Positions 1 to 7,215 of a stretch of DNA of 21,121 bases are shown here, piece by piece (within the stretch, counting starts at the first letter, position 1; the number at the start of each line of letters is the position of its first letter). This DNA is from Lachnospiraceae bacterium (GTDB taxonomy: Bacteria > Bacillota > Clostridia > Lachnospirales > Lachnospiraceae). The stretch lies in contig JAGDCK010000044.1 in assembly GCA_017958585.1 (NCBI GenBank), positions 1-21,121 on the forward strand, written 5' to 3'. Below the pieces are notes generated by a model. The model was not told the DNA's origin. It saw only the letters and a program-made list of their open reading frames with translations, and did no database searches. Made by a program: the position numbers and the translations under genes.

Positions 1-139
1 TTACTTTATAGGAAATTCCTCCGAATTTCCTATAAAGTAAAAAGCGCTCCGCTAAGGATGCGCACTCGCGCGAGAAGAAGATTGTTGCTAAAGCAACACG
101 CGCTCGGCGCGTAGAATCTCGCAAGCGAGATTCTTTTTT
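1..139. repeat. Stem-loop-tiled intergenic element
   Basis: The stretch is almost wholly accounted for by back-to-back inverted repeats. A perfect 18-bp palindrome with a CTCC loop occupies 1-40. A 7-bp hairpin with one bulge is at 44-63 (GCGCTCC / GGA-T-GCGC), and a self-complementary 10-mer CTCGCGCGAG is at 65-74. Further hairpins are TGTTGC/GCAACA at 83-98, ACGCGC/GCGCGT at 98-112, and AGAATCTCG/CGAGATTCT at 113-134, followed by six T. No open reading frame of note is present. The palindrome begins exactly at the window edge, so the element may continue to the left. It could be an interspersed repeat (REP/MITE-like), a composite terminator, or a structured RNA. I cannot name a family. Confidence 0.6.
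113..139 (+). terminator. Rho-independent terminator-like hairpin
   Basis: Inverted repeat AGAATCTCGC (113-122) and GCGAGATTCT (125-134), folding as a 9-bp stem with a CAAG loop, followed directly by six T (134-139). It would end transcription entering from the left of the window. Confidence 0.6.
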
Positions 140-188
140 ACTATCTAACAGATTTGTTAGAGTTTGTGCAAAATTTCACAAAACCACA

Positions 189-431
189 TATAGTATTACA
201 TGTGAAGCGAAATCTACAGAAAGTAGGCGACGATTCCAATAGTTGAGAAAATGCATACAAGCTCCTTTTTATAGATGCGGTTTTGAACCGCCGGCAGTTT
301 TGAAAGAAACTGCATCAAATCACCCGTAAGGCTTAGTTTATACATTAATTAAGCTTTATACCCAAAACCCTATATAACCCTTGAATCGCCTATGGTCACA
401 TAGGCGATTCGCATTTTAAGGGTTTATTTTT
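189..431 (+). other. Structured non-coding stretch, possible small RNA
   Basis: No coding region is seen between the left element and iscR. A run of hairpins is visible: CTAC/GTAG (214-226), GCGGTT/AACCGC (277-291), GCAGTTT/AAACTGC (294-313), GCTTAGTT/AATTAAGC with one G-U pair (331-354), and the 12-bp stem at 383-410. GAT (274-276) and ATC (314-316) can close the second and third hairpins into a three-way junction. A TATAGT box at 189-194 could start a transcript of roughly 230 nt ending near 431, but its -35 match is poor. No riboswitch class I know is recognisable. It may instead be an upstream gene's 3' region or a long leader. Confidence 0.3.
376..431 (+). terminator. Strong hairpin before the iscR promoter
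   Basis: Perfect 12-bp stem GAATCGCCTATG (383-394) / CATAGGCGATTC (399-410) with a GTCA loop. An outer stem AACCCTT (376-382) / AAGGGTT (418-424) is followed by TTATTTTT. It probably insulates the suf operon from upstream transcription. The seven-base gap between inner and outer stems is unusual for a simple terminator. Confidence 0.5.
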
Positions 432-470
432 GCGGGCATCTAAAAAAACTCTAAACTTTTCCCACTTTCA

Positions 471-499
471 TTGACAACCCTTTATATTCATGATAGTTT
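471..499 (+). promoter_or_regulatory. Probable promoter of the iscR-suf operon
   Basis: A perfect TTGACA -35 (471-476) is followed, after 17 bp, by TAGTTT (494-499). TG sits one base upstream (491-492), giving an extended -10 form. The -10 itself is weak. GATAGT at 492-497 is an alternative with a 15-bp spacer. Confidence 0.55.
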
Positions 500-515
500 T
501 AACAGGAATTAATTG

Positions 516-528
516 TACTAAATTGGTA
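516..528. promoter_or_regulatory. Candidate Rrf2/IscR operator
   Basis: Near-perfect palindrome TACTAAATTGGTA (one internal mismatched pair) just downstream of the -10. It is flanked by AATTAAT (507-513) and ATTAATT (531-537), themselves an inverted repeat around almost the same centre. The core resembles the ACTAAATTAGT-like sites associated with IscR-type regulators in Firmicutes. Position between promoter and start codon suggests autorepression of iscR and the suf genes. Confidence 0.45.
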
Positions 529-572
529 GGATTAATTTTGGTGCTAAATAAATTGCGGAAAGGCTTGTATAT

Positions 573-1037
573 ATGAAAATATCAACCAAGGGGCGATACG
601 GTCTCAGGGCAATGCTGGATCTTGCAAAGCATGATATCGATGGCGAAGCCGTGAGTGTTCAGAGTATCTCCCAGAGACAGAATATATCGGAAAGTTATCT
701 TGAACAGCTGGTAAGAATGCTTCGCACCGCGGGACTTATAAAAAGTGTCAGAGGTGCCGGAGGCGGATATAAGCTAGCCAAATCTCCCGACAGGATTTCC
801 GTTGGGGATGTGCTGAGAGCCTGCGAGGGAGACATCGAAGTGGTTTCCTGCACAAGCGCGGGAGAGGAAGAAAACTCCTGCAATCAGGCTGAGAGATGTG
901 TTGCCAGAATAGTGTGGGAGACGGTGAACAATGCCATCGAGGATGCGGTGGATTCCCTCTCGCTTCAGAGACTTTTAGATGAGAGCAAAGACATAGACAG
1001 CGAACAGTTATTAGATACAACAAAATGTGTGAATTAA
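573..1037 (+). CDS. iscR: Rrf2-family [Fe-S]-sensing repressor, IscR-like
   Basis: A 154-residue winged-helix regulator that probably senses iron-sulfur cluster status and controls the suf genes downstream. The N terminus MKISTKGRYGLRAMLDLA and the YLEQLVRMLRTAGLIKSVRG segment (residues 42-60) are the Rrf2 DNA-binding domain. GAGGGY (61-66) is the wing. Cysteines at 93, 103 and 109, followed by an Arg-Ile-Val-Trp stretch, line up with the cluster-ligating cysteines of E. coli IscR (C92, C98, C104), although the first gap is longer. Extra cysteines occur at 84 and 152. The start ATG is preceded by GGAAAGG. It is first in the operon, 22 bp before sufC, with a candidate operator in its own leader. 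Confident for family; cluster binding is inferred from the cysteines. Confidence 0.88.
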   Translation: MKISTKGRYGLRAMLDLAKHDIDGEAVSVQSISQRQNISESYLEQLVRMLRTAGLIKSVRGAGGGYKLAKSPDRISVGDVLRACEGDIEVVSCTSAGEEENSCNQAERCVARIVWETVNNAIEDAVDSLSLQRLLDESKDIDSEQLLDTTKCVN

Positions 1038-1059
1038 GGATTTTGAAAGGCGGTTTAAA

Positions 1060-1815
1060 ATGGGTGACAATTTATTAAAAGTAGAGGGTCTTTCCGTGGG
1101 AATAGAGAGCGGAACCATCCTTCACAATATCGATCTTACGATCTCTTCCGGGGAGACACATGTTCTCATGGGCCCAAACGGTGCAGGAAAATCAACTCTT
1201 GGTAACGCACTTATGGGAAATCCCGCTTATAAAATAGAGAGCGGAAAGATAATCTTTGACGGCGAGGATATCACAGACCTTACCGCAGACAAGAGAGCAA
1301 GGGCAGGAATGTTCATGTCATTTCAGAATCCCTTAGAGGTACCCGGAATCTCACTTGAGAGCTTTATCAGAAATGCCATCAGGCAAAAGACGGGAAAGCC
1401 CGTAAAGATCTTTCAGTTTAAAAAGGACATGGAAGAGATCATGAAGCTTCTCGACATGGATCCTTCATATGCAGAGAGAGATCTGAATGTAGGTTTTTCC
1501 GGCGGTGAAAAAAAGAAGGCAGAGATTCTGCAGATGCTTATGTTAAGCCCCAAATTTGCAATCCTTGACGAGACTGATTCGGGACTTGACGTGGATGCAG
1601 TGCGCACGGTTTCAAAGGGTATCAGGGAATATCAGAAGAAATTCGGCGGAGCTCTCCTTATCGTAACTCATAATGCAAATATCCTGGAATCCCTGGATGT
1701 GGACTATACCCATGTCATCGTAAAGGGAAATCTGGTAAAGACCGGCGGCCCCGAGATCATTAACACCGTAAACGAAAAGGGCTTTGAGTCATTTATAGAG
1801 GAGGCTTCAAAATAA
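1060..1815 (+). CDS. sufC: Fe-S cluster assembly ATPase SufC
   Basis: ABC-type ATPase of the SufBCD scaffold complex. It is cytosolic, not a transporter, and its ATP hydrolysis drives conformational change of SufB-SufD during cluster building. Visible motifs: Walker A GPNGAGKS (residues 38-45), signature SGGEKKKAEI (147-156), Walker B FAILDETDSGLD (167-178) with the Asp-Glu-Thr-Asp variant typical of SufC, and the H-loop histidine at 204. Its 251 residues match the family's usual length of about 250. AGGCGG lies 9 bp before the ATG. The stop codon abuts the sufB start, so translation is probably coupled. Gene order sufC-B-D-S-U differs from B. subtilis sufCDSUB. Confidence 0.97.
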   Translation: MGDNLLKVEGLSVGIESGTILHNIDLTISSGETHVLMGPNGAGKSTLGNALMGNPAYKIESGKIIFDGEDITDLTADKRARAGMFMSFQNPLEVPGISLESFIRNAIRQKTGKPVKIFQFKKDMEEIMKLLDMDPSYAERDLNVGFSGGEKKKAEILQMLMLSPKFAILDETDSGLDVDAVRTVSKGIREYQKKFGGALLIVTHNANILESLDVDYTHVIVKGNLVKTGGPEIINTVNEKGFESFIEEASK

Positions 1816-3279
1816 ATGGAGAATTCAGCAAAGAAAAGTACAGTTGAATTCAATCCCGAACTCGATGTGTCAAAGGATGACATAAATGCTTATCTTGACA
1901 GCCAGGACAGAACCTCTATCTATGACTTCAAGGATGATGAGACCGCGTTTTACAAACTTGATTCGGGTCTTACGGAGGAGATCGTAAACAAGATCTCCGA
2001 GGAAAAGCATGATCCCGAGTGGATGCATGAGTTCAGATTAAAATCACTGGATCTTTATAATAAGATACAGGTTCCTCAGTGGGGTTCACCCATTGACGGA
2101 CTTAACATGGATAACATCGTGACCTATGTCCGACCAAATACCGATATGAAGACTTCCTGGGACGAGGTTCCCGAGGAGATAAAGTCTGCATTTGACAAAC
2201 TGGGAATTCCCCAGGCCGAGCATGACTATCTGGCGGGAGTGGGCGCCCAGTACGATTCAGAGCTGGTTTATCACAATCTCCAGGAATCCGTAGCGGCAAA
2301 GGGCGTAGTTTACTCAGACCTTGAGAGTGCCATGACAGGCGAGTATGCTGACATGGTAAAGGAATATTTTATGAAACTGGTTCCCCCCACAGACCACAAA
2401 TTTGCGGCTCTTCACGGCGCAGTATGGTCAGGCGGATCATTTGTGTATGTGCCAAAGGGAGTGACGGTGGAAGTTCCTCTCCAGTCATATTTCAGACTTA
2501 ATGCAAAGGGAGCGGGACAGTTTGAGCATACCCTCATAATCGTTGATGAGGGAGCGGACCTTCACTTTATAGAAGGTTGTTCCGCGCCGAAGTGGAATGT
2601 GGCAAATCTCCATGCGGGATGCGTTGAATTATATGTAAAGAAAAATGCCAGACTTCGCTATTCCACAATAGAGAACTGGTCAAAAAATATGTACAACTTG
2701 AATACAAAGCGTGCTCTTGTGGAAGAGGGCGCCAGAATGGAGTGGGTATCGGGTTCCTTTGGCTCCCATGTGTCATATCTCTATCCCACCACCATTTTAA
2801 AGGGTAAGGATTCTCAGTGCGACTACACCGGAATCACATTCTCCGGAAAGGGACAGAATCTTGACACGGGATGCAGAATGGTGCACCTGGGAGAGAATAC
2901 ATCATCCCTGGTAACTGCGAAATCACTGTCAAAGGACGGCGGTATCAATACCTTCAGAAGTTCCATCGAAGTGATGCCCAGTGCCACAGGTTCAAAGTCA
3001 TCCGTTGACTGTTCATCCCTTATGCTGGATGACATCTCAAGGTCGGATACAATCCCTGAGATCGATGTAAGGACCGCTGACTGTAATATCGGCCATGAGG
3101 CAAAGATCGGCCGTATATCCGACGATGCCGTATTTTACCTCATGAGCAGAGGCATCTCCGAGGAGGAGGCAAGGAGCATGATCGTATCAGGCTTTGCAAA
3201 TCCTATCAGCAAGGAACTGCCTCTTGAGTATGCGGCTGAGATGAACAATCTGATCAAACTGGAAATGGAGGGTGCATAA
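1816..3279 (+). CDS. sufB: Fe-S cluster scaffold protein SufB
   Basis: Core scaffold subunit on which new clusters are assembled, working with SufC and SufD and receiving sulfur from SufS/SufU. The 487-residue protein has the right length and carries the C-terminal SufB/SufD beta-helix core. Recognisable stretches include VPKGVTVEVPLQSYFR (about residues 214-229), the FVEE/FIEG-type segment LHFIEGCSAPKW (about 250-261), and the C-terminal GHEAKIGRISDDAVFYLMSRGI. Cys399 in the SSVDCSSLML segment sits where E. coli SufB has its essential Cys405, and His427 in GHEA is likewise conserved. This alignment was done by eye. The ATG follows the sufC stop with no gap. Its Shine-Dalgarno GAGGAGG lies inside the end of sufC. 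Confidence 0.97.
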   Translation: MENSAKKSTVEFNPELDVSKDDINAYLDSQDRTSIYDFKDDETAFYKLDSGLTEEIVNKISEEKHDPEWMHEFRLKSLDLYNKIQVPQWGSPIDGLNMDNIVTYVRPNTDMKTSWDEVPEEIKSAFDKLGIPQAEHDYLAGVGAQYDSELVYHNLQESVAAKGVVYSDLESAMTGEYADMVKEYFMKLVPPTDHKFAALHGAVWSGGSFVYVPKGVTVEVPLQSYFRLNAKGAGQFEHTLIIVDEGADLHFIEGCSAPKWNVANLHAGCVELYVKKNARLRYSTIENWSKNMYNLNTKRALVEEGARMEWVSGSFGSHVSYLYPTTILKGKDSQCDYTGITFSGKGQNLDTGCRMVHLGENTSSLVTAKSLSKDGGINTFRSSIEVMPSATGSKSSVDCSSLMLDDISRSDTIPEIDVRTADCNIGHEAKIGRISDDAVFYLMSRGISEEEARSMIVSGFANPISKELPLEYAAEMNNLIKLEMEGA

Positions 3280-3282
3280 GCT

Positions 3283-4455
3283 ATGGGCGAGACAAGTAAC
3301 GGCGTTTTGGTAAATCATCTTCCTTCTCCCACCTGGAACAGACTGGGTGTAAACAGAGCGTTTGTAAATTTCGAAACTCTGCCTGAGGTGGAAAAGACCT
3401 TTGAATTTACCATCGAAAATGCGGAGCAGATCACAATAGAGAGAAAAAGCACAAAGGAAGCTGTTCTTTTTGCGGATTCCTTTTCACAGGGTATCAGAAG
3501 AGAAGCAACTGTTGCGGGAAAGGCTCCCATATATCAAAAGCAGATCTTTGCCACGGGAATGGGCGCTCAGTACACGGACCTTGTGGAAAAACTGGTTCAC
3601 AAGACCGATATTTTGACGGTTTCCGAAAATGAGAAGCTGGAGGATGCGGTGATCCTTCGCTGGGATTTTAAAAAGGACGGAAAGGCTGCCTCACAGCAGA
3701 TTATCCATGCAAAGAAAAACTCATCTGCCACATTTTTACTGATCCAGGAGTCCGAGAGGGAAGCAAAGGGTCATGTGGCCATTGAGACAAAGGTGATCCT
3801 GGAGGAGGGAGCAAAAGTCAATCTCATAAAGGTAAATATGCTGGGAGAAGGCTTTGTGCTCATGGACGATACCGCAGCTGTCATAAATGAGGGTGCGGAC
3901 CTTGAGTTTACACAGATGATCCTCGGCGGTGAAAAGACCTACACCGGGTGCTACGCGGATCAGGCCGGAGACGGCGCCGTATTTAACGTAAATACGGGAT
4001 ATATGGCAAACAAAGAGCATTTGATAGACATAAATTATGTGGCCTGCGAGCGCGGCGAGAACTGCAGCTCAAAGATCTATGTTAAGGGGTCTTTGAGAGA
4101 CAGAGCCTTCAAGACCTTCAGAGGAACCATCGATTTCAGAAGAGGCTCAAAAAATTCTGTGGGAGATGAGCAGGAGGACGTGCTTTTACTGGATGAGGGC
4201 GTCATCAACAAGACCATGCCCGTGATACTTACGGAGGAAGAGGATGTGGATGCCAGACATGGAGCCACCATCGGAAACCTCTCCCCTGAGGTACTTTTCT
4301 ACATGGGAAGCCGCGGAATAGATAAGCATGCGGCGGAGATGCTCATCACAAGAGGACATCTTATCAGTATTGCAAATACCATTCCCGACGAGGATACGGT
4401 TAAAAAGATAAATCTGTTTATAAGAGAGGCGTTTGACAGCAATGAGTGTTTTTAG
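3283..4455 (+). CDS. sufD: Fe-S cluster assembly protein SufD
   Basis: Partner of SufB in the SufBC2D complex, needed for iron entry and cluster assembly. The 390-residue protein shares the C-terminal beta-helix fold with SufB. The diagnostic segment is DVDARHGATIGNLSPEVLFY (about residues 321-340), whose His326 corresponds to the conserved functional histidine (E. coli His360), followed by YMGSRGID. The N-terminal PSPTWNRLGVNR is typical of SufD. It begins 3 bp after the sufB stop, with GGAGGG in the sufB tail as ribosome binding site. Its last 14 bases overlap the sufS start, implying coupled translation. Confidence 0.95.
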   Translation: MGETSNGVLVNHLPSPTWNRLGVNRAFVNFETLPEVEKTFEFTIENAEQITIERKSTKEAVLFADSFSQGIRREATVAGKAPIYQKQIFATGMGAQYTDLVEKLVHKTDILTVSENEKLEDAVILRWDFKKDGKAASQQIIHAKKNSSATFLLIQESEREAKGHVAIETKVILEEGAKVNLIKVNMLGEGFVLMDDTAAVINEGADLEFTQMILGGEKTYTGCYADQAGDGAVFNVNTGYMANKEHLIDINYVACERGENCSSKIYVKGSLRDRAFKTFRGTIDFRRGSKNSVGDEQEDVLLLDEGVINKTMPVILTEEEDVDARHGATIGNLSPEVLFYMGSRGIDKHAAEMLITRGHLISIANTIPDEDTVKKINLFIREAFDSNECF

Positions 4456-5653
4456 ACAGGATTTTCCCATACTTAGAGACTCGGATTATATTTATTTTGA
4501 CAATGCGGCCACCGCTCAAAAGCCTTCATGCGTGATGGAGGCTGTGTCAAAGTTTTATGAGACGGAAAACGCAAATCCCCTGAGAGGACTCTACAGGTGG
4601 AGCGTTATGGCAACGGAGAGCTATGAGGCAGCAAGGGAGAAGGTTGCCAATTTCCTCGGCGCCAGAAAAGCCTCCGAGATCGTATTTACCAGAAATGCCA
4701 CAGAGTCACTTAACCTGGTGGCTTACAGCTACGGCAGAGCCAATGTGAACGAGGGAGACGAGATCGTGGTTGCGGTGAGCGAACACCACAGTAACATCCT
4801 TCCCTGGCAGATGGTGGCAAAAGAAAAAAAAGCAAAGCTGGTATGGCTTGAGTGCGACGAAAACGGATACTATTCCGAGGAGGAATTCCAAAAAAAGATC
4901 ACAAATAGGACAAAGATCGTTGCCATTGCGCAGGTTTCAAATGTGCTTGGCGTTGCGAAGCCCATAAAAAAGATCGCAGAGCTTGCCCACAGAGTGGGTG
5001 CGGTCGTTGTGGTGGACGGAGCTCAGTCGGTGCCCCACATGGCAGTAAACGTGCAGGCCATGGATGCGGATTTCTTTGTTTTTTCCGGACACAAGCTCAT
5101 GGGACCCATGGGGATCGGCGTACTGTACGGAAAGCACGAGCTTTTAAATGATATGCCTCCCTTCCTCACAGGCGGCGAGATGATAGAATATGTCACAAGG
5201 GACAGCGCAACATATGCTGAGATCCCTCACAAATTCGAGGCAGGAACCGTAAATGCGGCGGATGCCGTGGGTCTTGCAGCGGCCATTGACTATATAAAGA
5301 AGGTGGGCTTTGAATATATCAGCGAGGCGGAGAGAAAACTGACGGCACTTTTATTGGAGGAGATGCGAAACATCCCCCATGTCACGGTTTACGGATCTCC
5401 TAAGGCAAAGGATCACTGCGGAATCGTAACTTTCAATATAGACGGATGCCACCCCCACGATGTATCATCGATTCTGGATGCGGATCACATTTGCATACGT
5501 GCGGGACATCACTGCGCTCAGCCGCTTTTACAGCACATGGGCGTAAATGCCACATGCAGAGCCAGCATGTATTTTTACAATACAGAGGATGAGGTTTTTA
5601 GATTCGCAAAGAGTCTTGCAAAGGTAAGAGAGGAACTTGGCTATGGATCTTAA
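4442..5653 (+). CDS. sufS: Cysteine desulfurase SufS
   Basis: PLP-dependent group II cysteine desulfurase that converts L-cysteine to alanine and a protein-bound persulfide, the sulfur source for clusters. PLP lysine is K218 in FSGHKLMGPMG. The persulfide cysteine is C358 in RAGHHCAQP, matching E. coli SufS Cys364. Other fold-type I landmarks are TRNATESLN (83-91) and DGAQSVPHM (192-200). I place the start at the ATG at 4442 (403 residues, MSVFRQDF), overlapping sufD. A TTG nine bases earlier (4433) is in frame but sits only 3 bp from the GAGAGG sequence at 4424-4429, too close for a good start. Acts with SufU encoded next door. Confidence 0.96.
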   Translation: MSVFRQDFPILRDSDYIYFDNAATAQKPSCVMEAVSKFYETENANPLRGLYRWSVMATESYEAAREKVANFLGARKASEIVFTRNATESLNLVAYSYGRANVNEGDEIVVAVSEHHSNILPWQMVAKEKKAKLVWLECDENGYYSEEEFQKKITNRTKIVAIAQVSNVLGVAKPIKKIAELAHRVGAVVVVDGAQSVPHMAVNVQAMDADFFVFSGHKLMGPMGIGVLYGKHELLNDMPPFLTGGEMIEYVTRDSATYAEIPHKFEAGTVNAADAVGLAAAIDYIKKVGFEYISEAERKLTALLLEEMRNIPHVTVYGSPKAKDHCGIVTFNIDGCHPHDVSSILDADHICIRAGHHCAQPLLQHMGVNATCRASMYFYNTEDEVFRFAKSLAKVREELGYGS

Positions 5654-6074
5654 GGAAATGTACAGAGAGATTGTAAACGAACACAATCTTCATCCCGCAC
5701 ATAAACACGGACTGGATAACCCCACTTTGACACTGAGGGGCGTTAATCCCAGCTGTGGCGATGATATCACATTGCAGCTTGTGGTGGAAAATGATGTGAT
5801 CACGGACGGAGCCTATGTGGGTCAGGGATGCGCCATATCCCAGGCTTCCGCGGATATGATGCTTGATCTGGTGATCGGAAAGACCAAGGATGAGGCATTA
5901 AAAGTAGCCGATATCTTTATGAGAATGATAAAGAATGAGGCGACGGATGAAGAGATAGAAAGCCTGGACGAGGCTGCGGCACTTCAGAATATCTCCCACA
6001 TGCCCGCAAGAGTAAAATGCGCTCAGCTTGGCTGGCGCACCATGGACGAGATCATAAAGGGTGGAGAAAACTAA
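5643..6074 (+). CDS. sufU: Zinc-dependent sulfurtransferase SufU
   Basis: Accepts sulfur from the SufS persulfide and passes it to the SufB scaffold; the Firmicutes counterpart of SufE. The 143-residue protein has the SufU zinc-site residues C38 and D40 (in NPSCGDD), C63 (in GQGCAISQ) and C126 (in RVKCAQLGW). The internal segment between the second and third cysteines is the long SufU type rather than the shorter IscU type. The ATG at 5643 is preceded by AGAGAGGA at ideal spacing and overlaps the end of sufS by 11 bases. An upstream in-frame TTG (5637) is less likely. Last gene of the operon, followed by a terminator. Confidence 0.94.
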   Translation: MDLKEMYREIVNEHNLHPAHKHGLDNPTLTLRGVNPSCGDDITLQLVVENDVITDGAYVGQGCAISQASADMMLDLVIGKTKDEALKVADIFMRMIKNEATDEEIESLDEAAALQNISHMPARVKCAQLGWRTMDEIIKGGEN

Positions 6075-6089
6075 AAAAAGTATTTTACG

Positions 6090-6124
6090 GCACATGCTCA
6101 GAACAAAGGGCATGTGCTTTTTTT
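6090..6124 (+). terminator. Terminator of the suf operon
   Basis: Stem GCACATGC (6090-6097) / GCATGTGC (6110-6117), 12-nt loop, then seven T (6118-6124). It starts 15 bases after the sufU stop. Confidence 0.9.
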
Positions 6125-6160
6125 GAAAAACTGCTCTGTTTTTATGATTTAAAAAAGGTA

Positions 6161-6188
6161 TTGACAAAGGGAAAATATGGTTTATAAT
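6161..6188 (+). promoter_or_regulatory. Consensus promoter of cysK-cymR
   Basis: TTGACA (6161-6166), 16-bp spacer, TATAAT (6183-6188). Both hexamers are perfect matches, so this should be strong unless repressed. It is consistent with a unit controlled mainly by a repressor. Confidence 0.85.
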
Positions 6189-6196
6189 TTAAAACA

Positions 6197-6233
6197 TATT
6201 AAACAAGTAGGAAAAGAGGGAATAAAGATTCCC
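6197..6233. promoter_or_regulatory. Candidate Rrf2/CymR operator region
   Basis: Two motifs lie between the -10 and the cysK ribosome binding site. TATTAAACAAGTAGGA (6197-6212) matches 12 of 16 bases of the box at 516-531 in front of the other Rrf2 gene. GGGAAT-AAAG-ATTCCC (6218-6233) is a perfect 6-bp inverted repeat. Either could be a repressor site; assignment is inference from position. Confidence 0.3.
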
Positions 6234-6261
6234 CATAAAAAGATCAAACGGAGGAAATGAT

Positions 6262-7197
6262 ATGAGCGATATTAAGAAGAGCACATTGGAACTTATAGGT
6301 AATACTCCCCTTGTGGAAATCTCAAGATATGCAAAGGCAGCCGATGCAGCAGATGCTACTGTTTTGGCTAAGTTGGAATATTTAAATCCCGCAGGAAGCG
6401 TAAAGGACAGAGTTGCACTTGCAATGATCGAGGATGCGGAAAAGAAAGGACAGCTTAAACCCGGCGCCACCATCATCGAGCCCACATCCGGAAACACAGG
6501 TATCGGACTTGCGGCAGTGGCAGCAACAAAGGGATACAAAGCTATCCTCACACTTCCCGACACCATGTCGGTTGAGCGCAGAAACCTTTTAAAGGCATAC
6601 GGTGCAGAGCTCGTGCTCACAGAGGGTGCAAAGGGTATGAAGGGTGCCATCGCAAAGGCTGAGGAGTTAAAGGCTTCCATCGAAGGCTCAGTTATCCTCG
6701 GACAGTTCGTAAATCCCGCAAACCCGGCGGTTCACAAAGCAACCACAGGTCCCGAGATCTGGGAGCAGACAGACGGTAAGGTAGACATCTTTGTAGCCGG
6801 CGTCGGTACAGGCGGAACCATAAGCGGTGTAGGTGAGTACTTGAAAGAAAAGAATCCTGATGTTAAAATTGTTGCTGTAGAGCCTGCAACCAGTGCAGTA
6901 CTTTCCACAGGAAAGCCCGGACCTCACAAGATCCAGGGAATCGGTGCAGGATTTGTTCCCGATACGCTCAATACAGAAGTTTACGACGAGATCATTCCCA
7001 TCGAGAATGATGATGCTTTCGCAGAGGGCAGAAAATTTGCTCTTGCTGAGGGTGTTTTGGTAGGTATCTCATCAGGAGCCGCTTTAAAGGCAGCTTCTAT
7101 CCTTGCTAAAAGACCTGAGAACAAAGGAAAGAACATCGTTGTACTGTTACCTGATTCGGGAGACAGATATCTTTCTACACCTCTTTTTGCAAACTAA
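6262..7197 (+). CDS. cysK: Cysteine synthase A (O-acetylserine sulfhydrylase)
   Basis: PLP enzyme making L-cysteine from O-acetylserine and sulfide. PLP lysine is K48 in NPAGSVKDR, the substrate-carboxylate loop TSGNTG is at 75-80, and the glycine-rich phosphate-cup GVGTGGTISG lies at about 175-184. The 311-residue length is normal for CysK. GGAGG at 6250-6254 precedes the ATG. It forms a unit with the CymR-like gene 18 bp downstream. In Bacillus subtilis and Staphylococcus aureus CysK also acts as the cysteine-sensing partner of CymR, so the enzyme may be bifunctional here. Its product feeds SufS of the preceding operon. Confidence 0.95.
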   Translation: MSDIKKSTLELIGNTPLVEISRYAKAADAADATVLAKLEYLNPAGSVKDRVALAMIEDAEKKGQLKPGATIIEPTSGNTGIGLAAVAATKGYKAILTLPDTMSVERRNLLKAYGAELVLTEGAKGMKGAIAKAEELKASIEGSVILGQFVNPANPAVHKATTGPEIWEQTDGKVDIFVAGVGTGGTISGVGEYLKEKNPDVKIVAVEPATSAVLSTGKPGPHKIQGIGAGFVPDTLNTEVYDEIIPIENDDAFAEGRKFALAEGVLVGISSGAALKAASILAKRPENKGKNIVVLLPDSGDRYLSTPLFAN

Positions 7198-7215
7198 TAA
7201 AAACGGAGAAGTGTT

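Noticed and set aside
141..470. Known riboswitch or T-box in the iscR leader region
   Set aside because: No conserved core (T-box, SAM, TPP, FMN, cobalamin, c-di-GMP) could be matched, and a terminator-like hairpin and a separate promoter lie between it and the gene.
4433..4441. TTG start for sufS (and the similar TTG at 5637 for sufU)
   Set aside because: Both lie too close to the ribosome binding site, while the next in-frame ATG is well spaced and gives the usual family N terminus.
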